DNA of 64,000 nucleotides from Frondihabitans sp. Leaf304. GTDB lineage: Bacteria; Actinomycetota; Actinomycetes; Actinomycetales; Microbacteriaceae. The notes under the pieces were generated by a model, which was given only the letters and a program-made list of their open reading frames with translations, ran no database searches and had not been told where the DNA came from. Shown in pieces: positions 43,222 to 53,248 of this stretch. Position 1 is the stretch's first letter, and the number at the start of each line of letters is the position of its first letter. The stretch lies in NCBI RefSeq assembly GCF_001423105.1, contig NZ_LMNV01000003.1, positions 334,146 through 398,145 of the forward strand, read 5' to 3'. Made by a program: the position numbers and the translations under genes.

Positions 43222-44291
43222 CGAGTGCGGCCGCCGAGCGCCCGCGAGTCGACGCTGCCGGTCGCGTCTTTGCGGAGCTCTTTGGGCAGCGAGAACATCA
43301 GGTCTTCTTCGGCGGTGACGACTTCGCCGACGTCGTTGTAGCCGGCGTCGGAGAGCTCGGCGAGCACCTCGTCGACCAGGACCTCGGGCACGGATGCACC
43401 GGAGGTGACGCCGACTGTCTCGACGCCGTCGAGCCACTCCTGCTGGATCTCGGAAGAGAAGTCGACCCGGTAGGCGGCCTTGGCGCCGTATTCGAGGGCG
43501 ACCTCGACAAGGCGGACACTGTTGGAGCTATTGGCGCTGCCGACCACGATCACCAGATCGGCGTCTTTCGAGACCTTCTTGATCGCCACCTGGCGGTTCT
43601 GGGTCGCGTAGCAGATGTCGTCGGACGGAGGATTCTGGATGTTCGGGAACCGCTCGCGGAGCCGGTTGACGGTCTCCATCGTCTCGTCGACGCTGAGGGT
43701 CGTCTGCGACAGCCACACGAGGTTGTCGGGGTCGGCGACCTCGATCTGGTCGACCTCGGCCGGGTTCTGCACGAGTGTCGTTCGATCGGGGGCGTGACCC
43801 ATTGTGCCCTCGACCTCTTCGTGACCGGCGTGCCCGATGAGGATGATGTGCTGATCCTGCTTCGCGAAGCGGACCGCCTCGCGGTGCACCTTGGTGACCA
43901 GGGGGCAGGTCGCATCGATCGACAGGAGACCACGATCGGCGGCTCCCTGGACCACGCTCGGGGCGACCCCGTGCGCGCTGAAGACGATGTGGGACCCCTC
44001 GGGAACCTCGTCGACCTCGTCGACGAAAATGGCGCCCTGCTGTTCGAGCGTGGAGACGACGTGCACGTTGTGCACGATCTGCTTGCGCACGTAGACGGGC
44101 GAACCGTAGTGCTCGAGGGCTTTCTCGACGGCGATCACGGCGCGGTCGACACCAGCGCAGTAGCCGCGAGGGGCCGCCAGGAGCACGCGTTTGCGCCCGA
44201 TGACGGGGGTATCCTTTAGCCTGTTGCGCACCGCGGGAACACGCGGCGTCGGAAGGTCTATGGCGAGAGCGCCATTGGTAATTCGGCTCAC
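43218..44291 (-). CDS. ispH: 4-hydroxy-3-methylbut-2-enyl diphosphate reductase
   Basis: 357 residues from GTG at 44291. Last step of the MEP isoprenoid pathway, an Fe-S enzyme. The three cluster cysteines are in [17 protein letters not shown] and [21 protein letters not shown] and GSANSSNS are also conserved. It is 30 or so residues longer at the N-terminus than the core enzyme. It diverges from xseA with 72 bp between. Confidence 0.96.
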   Translation of the reverse strand: MSRITNGALAIDLPTPRVPAVRNRLKDTPVIGRKRVLLAAPRGYCAGVDRAVIAVEKALEHYGSPVYVRKQIVHNVHVVSTLEQQGAIFVDEVDEVPEGSHIVFSAHGVAPSVVQGAADRGLLSIDATCPLVTKVHREAVRFAKQDQHIILIGHAGHEEVEGTMGHAPDRTTLVQNPAEVDQIEVADPDNLVWLSQTTLSVDETMETVNRLRERFPNIQNPPSDDICYATQNRQVAIKKVSKDADLVIVVGSANSSNSVRLVEVALEYGAKAAYRVDFSSEIQQEWLDGVETVGVTSGASVPEVLVDEVLAELSDAGYNDVGEVVTAEEDLMFSLPKELRKDATGSVDSRALGGRTR

Positions 44292-44363
44292 GAAGCGAGT
44301 CTAGGCGGGCCCGGTCCGGTCGGCCTGAGAGTCTCTCGATCAAGCGCCCAGGAGGAGCCCCCT

Positions 44364-45587
44364 TTGACGATCGTCACACCGCCTCCCACAGCCGAATCCC
44401 CCTGGCCGGTGGGGTTGCTCGCCGGCAAGGTCCGTGACTGGATCGACCGGCTCGGCACGGCCTGGGTCGAGGGTGAGATCACGCAGTGGAACTCCTCCGG
44501 CGGCAACGTCTACGGCAAGCTCAAAGACCTCGAGATCGACGCGACGGTCTCGTTCTCGATCTGGTCGAGCGTTCGTGGCAAGATCCCCGCCGACCTCAAG
44601 CAGGGCGATCGGGTCATCGCGGCGATCAAGCCCAACTTCTGGGTCAAGGGCGGCTCGCTCACCATGCAGGTCTTCGACATGCGCCACGTCGGCATCGGTG
44701 ACCTCCTCGAACGACTCGAGCGTCTCCGACGCCAGCTCGCATCGGAGGGCCTCTTCGGTGCCGACCGCAAACGGCCCCTCCCCTTCCTTCCGGGCTGCAT
44801 CGGCCTCATCACCGGCAAAGACAGCGACGCCGAGAAAGACGTGCTGCGCAATGCTCAGCTGCGGTGGCCCTCGGTCCACTTCAAGGTCGTCCATGCGGCC
44901 GTGCAGGGCGACCGGATGGTCGGCGAGGTGACCGCCGCGCTGCAGAGGCTCGACGCCGACCCCGAGGTCGACGTCATCATCGTCGCGCGAGGCGGTGGCG
45001 ATTTCCAGAATCTCCTGGGCTTCAGCGACGAGACTCTCGTACGTGCCGCAGCGGCGGCCACCACTCCCATCGTCAGTGCGATCGGGCACGAGGCCGACCG
45101 GCCCCTTCTCGACGACGTAGCCGACCTCCGCGCTTCGACGCCGACCGATGCGGCCAAGCGGGTCGTCCCCGACGTGGGAGAAGAACTGCAGGGCGTTCGT
45201 CAAGCCCGTGCCCGGATGGGCTCTCGTCTCACCCACATCGTGAACGTCGAGATCGACCGACTCGGTCAGATCCGCAGCCGGCCTGTGCTCGCCCGCCCCG
45301 CCACGATGATCGAGTCTCGAGCCGACGAGCTGGTCCGCTACGTGGCCCGCAGCGAGGAGCTGCTGCGGCGAGCGCTCGAGCGTGCGAGCACCCGGGTCTC
45401 CGAGCTCACCGTCCAGCTTCGCGCCCTCTCACCCGAGTCGACCCTGCGACGCGGCTATTCCATCGTCCAGCTCCCCTCCGGCGCCGTCCTGCGCGACGCC
45501 TCCGAAGCCCCCGACTCCACACCCCTCGTCCTGACCCTCGCCTCGGGCACGCTCGGCGCCACCAGCACCGGCCCGGTCTCGGCCTGA
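44364..45587 (+). CDS. xseA: Exodeoxyribonuclease VII large subunit
   Basis: 407 residues from TTG at 44364; GGAGGAG at 44351-44357 decides the start. OB-fold N-domain (WVEGEITQWNSSGGNVYGKLKD), catalytic domain with GCIGLITGKDSDAEKDV, IIVARGGGDFQNLLGF and IGHEADRPLLDDVADLRASTPTDAA, and a helical C-terminus. Degrades single-stranded DNA with XseB. Confidence 0.96.
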   Translation: MTIVTPPPTAESPWPVGLLAGKVRDWIDRLGTAWVEGEITQWNSSGGNVYGKLKDLEIDATVSFSIWSSVRGKIPADLKQGDRVIAAIKPNFWVKGGSLTMQVFDMRHVGIGDLLERLERLRRQLASEGLFGADRKRPLPFLPGCIGLITGKDSDAEKDVLRNAQLRWPSVHFKVVHAAVQGDRMVGEVTAALQRLDADPEVDVIIVARGGGDFQNLLGFSDETLVRAAAAATTPIVSAIGHEADRPLLDDVADLRASTPTDAAKRVVPDVGEELQGVRQARARMGSRLTHIVNVEIDRLGQIRSRPVLARPATMIESRADELVRYVARSEELLRRALERASTRVSELTVQLRALSPESTLRRGYSIVQLPSGAVLRDASEAPDSTPLVLTLASGTLGATSTGPVSA

Positions 45588-45634
45588 CCCTCCCCTCCCC
45601 ATCGACGTCCACCCTCTCTCGATAGGATCACCCC

Positions 45635-45892
45635 GTGGCACAGACCTCTTCCTCCGACGCCGACGCACGCACCGCGACGGCTGACTCCAACGCCGTCGCC
45701 GACCTCTCGTACGAGCAGGCGCGCGACGAGCTCGTCACCGTGGTGAACGAGCTCGAGCAGGGGTCGTCGACTCTCGAGAGATCGCTCGCCCTCTGGGAGC
45801 GCGGGGAGGCGCTTGCCGCCCGGTGCGAAGAGTGGCTTCTCGGCGCGAAAGAGCGTCTCGAGCGGGCACGAGCTCAGGTCGTAACCGAATGA
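45635..45892 (+). CDS. xseB: Exodeoxyribonuclease VII small subunit
   Basis: 85 residues from GTG at 45635. The helical-hairpin domain is recognised from [35 protein letters not shown]. An N-terminal extension of about 25 residues precedes it. Its stop overlaps the start of the DUF4245 gene (ATGA). Confidence 0.93.
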   Translation: MAQTSSSDADARTATADSNAVADLSYEQARDELVTVVNELEQGSSTLERSLALWERGEALAARCEEWLLGAKERLERARAQVVTE

Positions 45893-46554
45893 GCAGCGTT
45901 CCCCCACCCCCGCCCCCGGTCGGCAAGCAGCGCGCACCCCGTGTCGTCGCCGAACTGGGGCGGCCCGAGACCCCCTCTGAGACGGCCGCCCGCAAAGCCG
46001 CCAGTTCGCGTGCCCACCGCGAGAATCAAACAGCCTTCAACCTCACCATCGCCATCATCGTGTCCGTGGGCATCGTGGTACTGCTCGTCCTCGTCGTCGT
46101 GCGGCCGGGGGCCTCGCAGCTCAAGACGATCGATTACCTGAAGGTGGCCGCCGACGCGCAACCCCGACAGAGCGAAACGCTCGCCGCCCCTCAGCTGCCG
46201 TCGGGGTGGACGAGCAACCGCGCCGAGGTCCGGCCGGCCGGCTCGTCGGGCGTCGCTAGCTGGTACGTCGGCCTCATCACTCCGTCGACGCAGTTCATCG
46301 GGGTGACCCAGGGCTTCAAGGCCAACCCCACGTGGGTCAGCAACCAGCTCGGCGAGGCTCGTCAGACGTCGTCGAAGACGGTCGGCGGAGTCCGCTGGGC
46401 CGTCTACAACCAGCGCGACAAGACGGACGCCGGCAACACCGAATACGCCATGGTCGCAGTCGAGGGCGACTCGACCGTCGTCCTCGCCGGTACGGCCGAC
46501 GACGCCGAGTTCGACCTGCTGGCCGGTCGCATCGCCGACCAGCTCTCCGACTGA
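45889..46554 (+). CDS. DUF4245 membrane-anchored protein
   Basis: 221 residues from ATG at 45889. Pro-rich and basic N-terminus, one membrane helix (about residues 50-72), then an extracytoplasmic domain with [30 protein letters not shown] and [14 protein letters not shown]. This is the DUF4245 pattern, which in actinobacteria sits between xseB and fumC as here. Function unknown. Confidence 0.85.
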   Translation: MSSVPPPPPPVGKQRAPRVVAELGRPETPSETAARKAASSRAHRENQTAFNLTIAIIVSVGIVVLLVLVVVRPGASQLKTIDYLKVAADAQPRQSETLAAPQLPSGWTSNRAEVRPAGSSGVASWYVGLITPSTQFIGVTQGFKANPTWVSNQLGEARQTSSKTVGGVRWAVYNQRDKTDAGNTEYAMVAVEGDSTVVLAGTADDAEFDLLAGRIADQLSD

Positions 46555-46597
46555 CACCAGACCCCGCCCACCTCCGAACACCCGCAGGAGACCGCTC

Positions 46598-47251
46598 GTG
46601 ACCACCGCAGACACCCCCACTCGTACGCCCGGCGCCGCCTGGGACGAAATGCGAGCCGGCAACGAGCGCTTCGTCGCCGGGGCGCCTGAGCACCCCCGCC
46701 AAGATGCCGATCGACGCGCTCAGCTCGCGGGCGGCCAGACCCCCGTCGCGGCCCTTTTCGGGTGCGCCGACTCCCGCCTCGGTGCCGAGATCATCTTCGA
46801 CGCCGGCCTCGGCGACCTCTTTGTCGTGCGCAACGCGGGTCAGGTCGTCGGCGACACCGTGATCGGTTCTCTCGAATTCGCCGTCGGCGAGCTGGGCATC
46901 CCGTTGATCGTGGTCCTCGGCCACGACAGCTGCGGTGCGGTCGCGGCGGCGATCCAGTCGATCGACGCCGACTCCGAGCCCCAGTCGTTCCACCTCCAGC
47001 GCGTCATCGACATGATCGTCCCCTCCGTCAAGCGGGCCCACCGCGCACTCGGCGTCCAGCCGGGCGACGACCACGCCCTCGACCCGCGAGAGGTCGGGCG
47101 CCTTCACATCGAGGCCTCGGTCGGCGCCCTCCTGGAGCGGTCGATTCTCATCTCCGAGGCTGTGGCCACCGGTAAGTTGGCAGTGGTCGGGGCCAACTAC
47201 GACCTCGCCAACGGCCGAGTCGACGTCCACACCGTGGTCGGCGACCTCTAA
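46598..47251 (+). CDS. Beta-class carbonic anhydrase
   Basis: 217 residues from GTG at 46598 with GCAGGAGA upstream. Zinc ligands are in ALFGCADSR (Cys, Asp, Arg) and [10 protein letters not shown] (His, Cys); RNAGQVV is also conserved. Interconverts CO2 and bicarbonate. It lies between the DUF4245 gene and fumC and could supply bicarbonate for carboxylations. Confidence 0.93.
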   Translation: MTTADTPTRTPGAAWDEMRAGNERFVAGAPEHPRQDADRRAQLAGGQTPVAALFGCADSRLGAEIIFDAGLGDLFVVRNAGQVVGDTVIGSLEFAVGELGIPLIVVLGHDSCGAVAAAIQSIDADSEPQSFHLQRVIDMIVPSVKRAHRALGVQPGDDHALDPREVGRLHIEASVGALLERSILISEAVATGKLAVVGANYDLANGRVDVHTVVGDL

Positions 47252-47385
47252 CCGGCGGTCTCGAATCACAGTCCGCTCGTGAGCGGCATGTCGTCGCCCC
47301 GATTCATCCCCGTCATCACCACACCACCAACGCACCGCTCGACGCCCCTACCGGAGCACCGGGCCCACGGAAGGACCACAACGTC

Positions 47386-48798
47386 GTGACCACTACCGAC
47401 GCCACCAACGCAGCCGAGTACCGCATCGAGCACGACACGATGGGAGAGGTGCGCGTGCCCGCGAACGCCCTCTACAGCGCCCAGACTCAACGAGCGGTCG
47501 AGAACTTCCCGATCTCGGGCGCCGGGCTCGAACCGGCACAGATCGTGGCGCTGGCGCGGATCAAACGCTCGGCGGCCGTCGTCAACGGCGAGATGGGCAT
47601 CATCGACCCCGCGATCGCCTCGGCCATAGCCGAAGCGGCCGATCTGCTGATCGAGGGGGCCCACCACGATCAGTTCCCCGTCGACGTCTATCAGACCGGC
47701 AGCGGCACCTCGTCGAATATGAACATGAATGAGGTCCTCGCGACGCTGGCCTCGGGGATCCTCGGGTCTCCCGTGCATCCCAACGACCACGTCAACGCCT
47801 CGCAGTCGTCGAACGACGTGTTCCCGACATCGGTGCACGTCGCGGTCACCGGCGCGATCCTGCACGACCTCATCCCGGCCCTCGACCACCTCGCGATCGC
47901 CCTCGAGAAGAAGGCCGACGAGTGGAGCGGGGTCGTGAAGGCGGGTCGCACCCACCTGATGGATGCCACCCCTGTCACCCTCGGTCAGGAGTTCGGCGGC
48001 TACGCCCGCCAGATCCGGTTGGGCATCGAGCGCGTCACCGGCACGCTCCCCCGGGTGGCTGAGGTTCCCCTCGGCGGCACGGCTACCGGCACCGGCATCA
48101 ACACGCCGGCCGGGTTCCCGCAGCGAGTGATCGCCCTGCTCGCCGCCGACTCCGCGCTGCCCATCACCGAGGCTCTCGACCACTTCGAGGCTCAGGGCGC
48201 CCGCGACGGCCTCGTCGAGGCCTCGGGTGCACTGCGCGTTCTCGCCGTCAGCCTCACCAAGATCAACAACGACCTCCGCTGGATGGGCTCCGGCCCCAAC
48301 GCGGGCCTCGGCGAGCTGCACATCCCCGACCTCCAGCCGGGATCGTCGATCATGCCCGGCAAGGTCAACCCGGTCATCCCCGAGGCCGTCCTGATGGTCA
48401 GCGCGCGCGTGATCGGCAACGACGCGACCATCGCCTGGGCCGGTGCCTCCGGCGCCTTCGAGCTCAATGTCGCCATTCCCGTGATGGGCACCGCCCTGCT
48501 GGAGTCGATCCGCCTGCTGTCGAACGCCACCCGGGCTCTCGCCGACAAGGCCGTCGACGGCCTCGTCGCCAACGTCGAGCACGCCCGCGCCCTCGCCGAA
48601 TCGTCGCCGTCGATCGTCACGCCGCTCAACCGCATCGTCGGCTACGAGGCGGCGGCGAAGATCGCCAAGCACTCGGTGTCGGCCAAGATGACCGTGCGCG
48701 AAGCCGTCGTCGACCTCGGCTTCGTCGAGCGCGGCGAAGTCACCGAAGAGCAGCTCGACAAGGCGCTCGACGTACTCAGCATGACCCACCCGGGCTGA
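47386..48798 (+). CDS. fumC: Fumarate hydratase class II
   Basis: 470 residues from GTG at 47386. Fumarase/aspartase superfamily: [48 protein letters not shown] and the signature [12 protein letters not shown]. The N-terminal [16 protein letters not shown] is the class II fumarase start. TCA cycle. Followed by a strong terminator. Confidence 0.96.
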   Translation: MTTTDATNAAEYRIEHDTMGEVRVPANALYSAQTQRAVENFPISGAGLEPAQIVALARIKRSAAVVNGEMGIIDPAIASAIAEAADLLIEGAHHDQFPVDVYQTGSGTSSNMNMNEVLATLASGILGSPVHPNDHVNASQSSNDVFPTSVHVAVTGAILHDLIPALDHLAIALEKKADEWSGVVKAGRTHLMDATPVTLGQEFGGYARQIRLGIERVTGTLPRVAEVPLGGTATGTGINTPAGFPQRVIALLAADSALPITEALDHFEAQGARDGLVEASGALRVLAVSLTKINNDLRWMGSGPNAGLGELHIPDLQPGSSIMPGKVNPVIPEAVLMVSARVIGNDATIAWAGASGAFELNVAIPVMGTALLESIRLLSNATRALADKAVDGLVANVEHARALAESSPSIVTPLNRIVGYEAAAKIAKHSVSAKMTVREAVVDLGFVERGEVTEEQLDKALDVLSMTHPG

Positions 48799-48819
48799 CA
48801 CGACCACACACCCTCGATA

Positions 48820-48865
48820 GCGCAAAATCCGCCCGGCAGCCGAGTGCTCCGGGCGGATTTTGCGC
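48820..48865 (+). terminator. Terminator after fumC, convergent with the peptidase gene
   Basis: A perfect 17-bp stem (48820-48836 with 48849-48865) with AAAAT/ATTTT in the arms lies 21 bp after fumC and 24 bp before the end of the leftward peptidase gene. It can act in both directions. Confidence 0.85.
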
Positions 48866-48888
48866 ATTCGGCAGACGCGCGTGAGAGG

Positions 48889-49473
48889 TCACACGACGTT
48901 CACCGCCGCCAACGCGACCCAGTACCCGAACAACAGGCACGGCCCGTAGGGGATCTCACCAACCTCTCTTGCGGGGTCGACGCTGGCGAAGCCGTCGACC
49001 CCGTCGACGCAGCGGCTCTTCCGCCGCGCCACTCGACGCAGCCGCAGCCTCACCGCCAGCACCACCGCCCCGCCTGCGGCACCGGCGACGACCATCAAAG
49101 CCCAGGCAGCATCGGCCTCTACGAGCGACGCTGAGCCGGCCGCGGCGGCGGCGAGCTTGACGTCACCGAGGCCGACGCCACCGAGGCGCACCGACAGAAG
49201 GCCACCCGCGGCGATGAGCGTGGTGACGAGCAGGGCGAGCGCAGGATCCTTGACTCCCGTATCGACAAAGACGGCGACGGCACTCGATCCCAGCACGAGG
49301 CCGAGCGCGGGCATCGTCGCAAGGTTCGGCAGGCGTCGCCTCGTAACGTCGGATCGAATCAGGAGCGGCGTCGTGAACGCGAGCCACACCGCGGGCACGA
49401 GCGCTCCCGGCGGGCTCGGCGCGGCGACACTGAGGAGCGCGAGGACCACTGCGGCGTCTACGAAGGCGATCAT
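48889..49473 (-). CDS. Prepilin peptidase (A24 family), short form
   Basis: 194 residues with about six membrane helices. The aspartyl active-site motifs are RSDVTRRRLPN (first Asp) and GLGDVKLA (second Asp, GxGD). It lacks the N-terminal methylase domain, as in TadV/CpaA-type peptidases. No pilin, secretion ATPase or tad gene is in the window, so its substrate is unknown. Confidence 0.85.
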   Translation of the reverse strand: MIAFVDAAVVLALLSVAAPSPPGALVPAVWLAFTTPLLIRSDVTRRRLPNLATMPALGLVLGSSAVAVFVDTGVKDPALALLVTTLIAAGGLLSVRLGGVGLGDVKLAAAAAGSASLVEADAAWALMVVAGAAGGAVVLAVRLRLRRVARRKSRCVDGVDGFASVDPAREVGEIPYGPCLLFGYWVALAAVNVV

Positions 49474-49586
49474 GCGTCGACGCTAGAACGGGGCTCGCGC
49501 CGCAGGATCCAGGAGGTTCCGTCGGTGGAGGAACACTCCCCGCCCCGGCCCGGTGGAGACGAAGACGGTCCGGCTACTGACTACAC

Positions 49587-49616
49587 AGGCGCCCCGAGTC
49601 GAAACCCGGGGCGCCT
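49587..49616. terminator. Terminator after the PIN-PhoH gene
   Basis: Perfect 10-bp arms, AGGCGCCCCG (49587-49596) and CGGGGCGCCT (49607-49616). It lies 25 bp beyond the leftward PIN-PhoH stop. Confidence 0.75.
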
Positions 49617-49640
49617 CGTCTTACCAGAGATCGCGGTCGA

Positions 49641-51005
49641 TCAGGCCAACTCGTTCGACTCCAGCAGCTCGGTCACGAGGGCCGCGATCGCCGAGCGCTC
49701 GGAGCGGGTGAGCGTGACGTGGGCGAACAGCGGGTGGCCCTTGAGCGTCTCGATGACCGAGGCGACGCCGTCGTGCCGGCCGACCCGCAGGTTGTCGCGC
49801 TGGGCCACGTCGTGGGTGAGCACCACGCGAGAGTTCTGACCGATGCGCGACAGCACCGTGAGGAGCACGTTCCGCTCGAGCGACTGGGCCTCGTCGACGA
49901 TCACGAAAGCGTCGTGCAGCGAGCGCCCGCGGATGTGCGTGAGCGGAAGCACCTCGAGGATGCCTCGCTCCAGCACCTCGTCGAGCACGTTCTGCGACAC
50001 GATCGCCCCGAGGGTGTCGAAGACCGCCTGCGCCCACGGGTTCATCTTCTCGCCCGCGTCGCCCGGCAAGAAGCCGAGGTCTTGCCCGCCGACCGCGTAG
50101 AGCGGACGGAACACCATGATCTTCTTATGCTGCTGTTTCTCGAGCACGGCTTCGAGGCCGGCGCAGAGGGCCAGCGCCGACTTGCCGGTGCCCGCGCTGC
50201 CGCCGAGCGACACGATGCCGACCTCCGGGTCGAGCAGCAGGTCGATCGCGAGTCGCTGCTCGGCCGAGCGGCCGTGGAGCCCGAAGACGTCGCGGTCGCC
50301 GCGGACCAGTCGGACGTGACCTCGCGACGTGACGCGGCCGAGAGCGGAGCCGCGGTCGGAGTGCATGACGAGCCCCGTGTTGACCGGCTGCTCGGCCTCG
50401 CGGGTCGAGATGTGCTCGTCGTCGTAGAGCCTCTTCATCTGCTCGACCGAGATCTCGACCTCGGCGATGCCGGTGTAGCCCGAGTCGACGATCTGCTCGG
50501 CCCGGTACTCCTCCGCCGAGAGACCGATCGACGCCGCCTTGACTCGCAGCGGCAGGTCTTTCGAGACGACGACCACGTCGAGCCCGTCGGCCGAGAGGTT
50601 AGATGCGACGGCGAGGATCCGCGAGTCGTTGTCGTCGAGACGGAGGCCGGAGGGGAGCACCGACATGTTCGAGTGGTTGAGCTCGACCCGCAGCGAACCG
50701 CCCTCGCCGACCTCGACGGGAAAGTCGAGTCGTTCGTGCTTGACGCGGAGGTCGTCGAGCAGCCGGAGCGCCTGCCGGGCGAAGTAGCCGAGCTCGGGGT
50801 CGTGGCGTTTCTTCTCGAGCTCGCTCACGACGACGACCGGAATCACCACCGACTGTTCGGCGAACCGGAACATCGCCTGGGGATCGCTCAGCAGCACCGA
50901 CGTGTCGAGCACGTAGGTGCGCTGACCCGTGGCCGGCACCGCCGCCCCGCTCGAAGCTGAGGTTGCCTGGGGAGTGACTTCGAATGCGGTCACGACCGAC
51001 TCCAT
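49641..51005 (-). CDS. PIN-PhoH fusion ATPase/ribonuclease (PhoH2/YlaK type)
   Basis: 454 residues. N-terminal PIN nuclease domain ([13 protein letters not shown] with the first Asp, [10 protein letters not shown] with a further acidic cluster), then a PhoH ATPase domain with Walker [27 protein letters not shown] and Walker [11 protein letters not shown]. PhoH2 proteins unwind and cleave RNA; in mycobacteria one is paired with a small antitoxin encoded just upstream. No obvious antitoxin gene is seen here in the 273 bp upstream. Confidence 0.93.
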   Translation of the reverse strand: MESVVTAFEVTPQATSASSGAAVPATGQRTYVLDTSVLLSDPQAMFRFAEQSVVIPVVVVSELEKKRHDPELGYFARQALRLLDDLRVKHERLDFPVEVGEGGSLRVELNHSNMSVLPSGLRLDDNDSRILAVASNLSADGLDVVVVSKDLPLRVKAASIGLSAEEYRAEQIVDSGYTGIAEVEISVEQMKRLYDDEHISTREAEQPVNTGLVMHSDRGSALGRVTSRGHVRLVRGDRDVFGLHGRSAEQRLAIDLLLDPEVGIVSLGGSAGTGKSALALCAGLEAVLEKQQHKKIMVFRPLYAVGGQDLGFLPGDAGEKMNPWAQAVFDTLGAIVSQNVLDEVLERGILEVLPLTHIRGRSLHDAFVIVDEAQSLERNVLLTVLSRIGQNSRVVLTHDVAQRDNLRVGRHDGVASVIETLKGHPLFAHVTLTRSERSAIAALVTELLESNELA

Positions 51006-51215
51006 CTCCGGGTGAAGAACACCCGGTACCTACCCTCGAGTCGGCCATGGAGCAAGAGCTAGACGAACTTACGTGGCCGTCTCGACCGGGTGCCTTACCC
51101 GATGGCTTGAAGCTACGTCAGCCCACCGACATCCCACAAATCCGACACACCGTGCCGGGGTTACGGGCAGATTAACGCGCGCCACAGGGGCCCCACGAGG
51201 AAGCAGGGCCGAGGG

Positions 51216-51249
51216 ACGAGGATCCGAGCGGCGTCTGCCGGATCCTCGT
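51216..51249 (-). terminator. Hairpin built from paired AGGATCCG repeats, after the aminotransferase gene
   Basis: ACGAGGATCCG (51216-51226) and CGGATCCTCGT (51239-51249) form a perfect 11-bp stem with a 12-base loop, 30 bp beyond the leftward aminotransferase stop. There is no T tract. Apart from this, the 273-bp gap 51006-51278 shows no convincing gene. Confidence 0.7.
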
Positions 51250-51278
51250 CTCCGGTCAGCCCCCGGGCCGAGAGACGG

Positions 51279-52406
51279 TCAGTACTGCACGGTCGTCGCG
51301 TACGACGTGAGCGCCCCCCGCAGGGCTCCGAGCGTCTCGCCGCCCGTCGAGACATGCGCGCTGAGTCGCACCAGGCCGTCACGGACGGTCGCGGTGATGC
51401 CGTGGTTGATGAGCGACGCGGTGATGGCCGTCACCTGCGGAGGCTCGGGCTCGAGCACGACGATGCCGGCGCGCTCGCTCTCGTCTCGCGAGGAGATGAC
51501 GGGAAGCGCGAACTCGTCGGCGAGGTCGATGATCGACGACACCGTCTCGGTGATCGCCCCGGAGATGGCGCCGACTCCGACGTCGGCGATGCCTTCGAGA
51601 GCCGTCGCGAAACGGGCCTGCGCGATCGGGTCGGTGCGCGTGACCTGGAAGGCGGCAGCACCCTGCAGGGGCGGCGGTACCTCTTCGTACGACGAGCCGA
51701 GCGGAACGATCGTGCCGGTGACTCCGCTGATGAGCGGAACCAGGTCGGTCGCCGCGCGTTCGCTCAGTGCGAGGAAACCTGTTCCCCAGCCCGCCCGAAC
51801 CCACTTCTGCCCGCCCGCCACGACGACGTCGGCCAGCTCGTAGGCGGCCTCGACGACTCCGAAGCCCTGGATCGCGTCGACGATCAGCAGCCGGTCGCCG
51901 ATCACGTCGCGAATGCCCTCGAGATCGCTCCGGTAGCCGGTGCGATAGTCGACGAGACTCACCGCGACGGCGGTGGTCGCGGGCGTGAGGTTGTCACGAA
52001 CCACCTCGGGGGTCACGACCCCCTGCGGCGGCTGCATCGTGATCGAGTCGACCGAGTGCAGAGCCTGGGCGGCTCGCTGCGCCGCCACGGGGATGCTCGG
52101 GTACTCCCGCGCCGAGTAGAGCACCTGTCCGGTCAAGCCGAACATCGCGTGGAACAACCCCATCGAAGCGTTGGGCTGGAACACCACCCGGTCGGTCGGG
52201 AACCCGGTGAGGCGTCGAACCGCCTCGCGCACGCGGATGTCTTGCTCGTCGAAGACGCTCCCCGCGCCGTACCGACCTCGGGCGTGGATCTCGCCGAGGG
52301 CGTTCTGCTCGGCCAAGACGGCCTTGCTCATGGGCCCGAAAGAGGCGAAGTCGAGGTACCCCGGATCTTCTGCGAACCCCTGGCGGTACTCGTCGATGGT
52401 GGTCAC
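51279..52406 (-). CDS. Class V aminotransferase-fold PLP enzyme
   Basis: 375 residues. Fold type I PLP enzyme: LDFASFGPMSK, GIRDVIGDRLLIVDAIQGFG (Asp to the PLP ring N), and the Schiff-base Lys in VVAGGQKWVRAGWGTGF. The order and motif resemble kynureninase/cysteine-desulfurase-like members; the substrate is not clear. It follows the isoprenyl transferase gene by 25 bp on the same strand. Confidence 0.85.
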   Translation of the reverse strand: MTTIDEYRQGFAEDPGYLDFASFGPMSKAVLAEQNALGEIHARGRYGAGSVFDEQDIRVREAVRRLTGFPTDRVVFQPNASMGLFHAMFGLTGQVLYSAREYPSIPVAAQRAAQALHSVDSITMQPPQGVVTPEVVRDNLTPATTAVAVSLVDYRTGYRSDLEGIRDVIGDRLLIVDAIQGFGVVEAAYELADVVVAGGQKWVRAGWGTGFLALSERAATDLVPLISGVTGTIVPLGSSYEEVPPPLQGAAAFQVTRTDPIAQARFATALEGIADVGVGAISGAITETVSSIIDLADEFALPVISSRDESERAGIVVLEPEPPQVTAITASLINHGITATVRDGLVRLSAHVSTGGETLGALRGALTSYATTVQY

Positions 52407-52431
52407 GCGGGCTCCTTGTATGCGAACGAAC

Positions 52432-53244
52432 CTAACTACCGTACCTGCGGTGGCGGTTCGCGAAGTCTCGGACGGCCCGCAAGAAGTCGACCTCGCGCAA
52501 ATCCGGATAGAAGGCCTCGACGAAATAGAACTCGCTGTGCGCGCTCTGCCACAGCATGAAGTCGCTGAGGCGCTGCTCCCCCGAGGTGCGGATCACCAGG
52601 TCGGGGTCGGGCTGTCCGCCCGTGTAGAGGTGGTCGGCGATGAGCTCGGGGGTGAGCACGTCGGCGAGGTCGTCGATGGTGCCGCCGCCTTCGCCGTGGG
52701 CTCGCACGATACTGCGCATGGCGTCGGCGATCTCGCGCCGGCCACCGTAGCCGACCGCGAGGTTGACGTGCAGACCGGAATGCTTCGCCGTGCCCGCCTC
52801 TGCCTCCTGAAGCGCAGAAACCAAGGATCCGGGGAGCCCGTCGACCGACCCGACGTGCTGCACCCGCCAGTCGCCCTGCTGCGACAGGTCGTGAGCCAGC
52901 TCGGAGATGATGTCGACGAGAGCTTCGAGCTCTTCGTCGTGGCGGTTGGTGAGGTTGTCGGCCGAGAGGAGGTAGAGCGTGACGACCTTGATGCCGAGCT
53001 CGTCGCACCAGGTCAAGAACTCGCGGATCTTCGCGGCACCGGCACGATGCCCGTGCGCCGCGGTCTCGAGCATGCGCTGCTTAGCCCAGCGGCGGTTTCC
53101 GTCGACGATCATGGCGACGTGGTTCGGCACCTCGGCTTCGGCGAGGCCGCGGCGGATTCGGCGCTGGTAGAGACGGTAGGCGAAACCCCGGCCCACCGGC
53201 GTCTCGGCCGTGTCGCCGCCGCCTGATCGTCGCCGTGAAGTCAC
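52432..53244 (-). CDS. uppS: Isoprenyl transferase (undecaprenyl/decaprenyl diphosphate synthase family)
   Basis: 270 residues from GTG at 53244. Cis-prenyltransferase motifs: HVAMIVDGNRRWAKQR (catalytic Asp), HGHRAGA, TLYLLSADN and RTSGEQRLSDFMLWQSAHSE. It makes the polyprenyl diphosphate carrier for cell-wall synthesis; chain length cannot be read here. It starts five bases before the end of the upstream lipoprotein gene. Confidence 0.94.
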   Translation of the reverse strand: MTSRRRSGGGDTAETPVGRGFAYRLYQRRIRRGLAEAEVPNHVAMIVDGNRRWAKQRMLETAAHGHRAGAAKIREFLTWCDELGIKVVTLYLLSADNLTNRHDEELEALVDIISELAHDLSQQGDWRVQHVGSVDGLPGSLVSALQEAEAGTAKHSGLHVNLAVGYGGRREIADAMRSIVRAHGEGGGTIDDLADVLTPELIADHLYTGGQPDPDLVIRTSGEQRLSDFMLWQSAHSEFYFVEAFYPDLREVDFLRAVRDFANRHRRYGS

Positions 53245-53248
53245 GCTC

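Noticed and set aside
50984-51175. Small plus-strand ORF upstream of the PIN-PhoH gene as an antitoxin
   Set aside because: It is on the opposite strand, overlaps the gene's 5' end, has no ribosome-binding site and an arginine/proline-rich composition. No credible phoAT-like gene was found.
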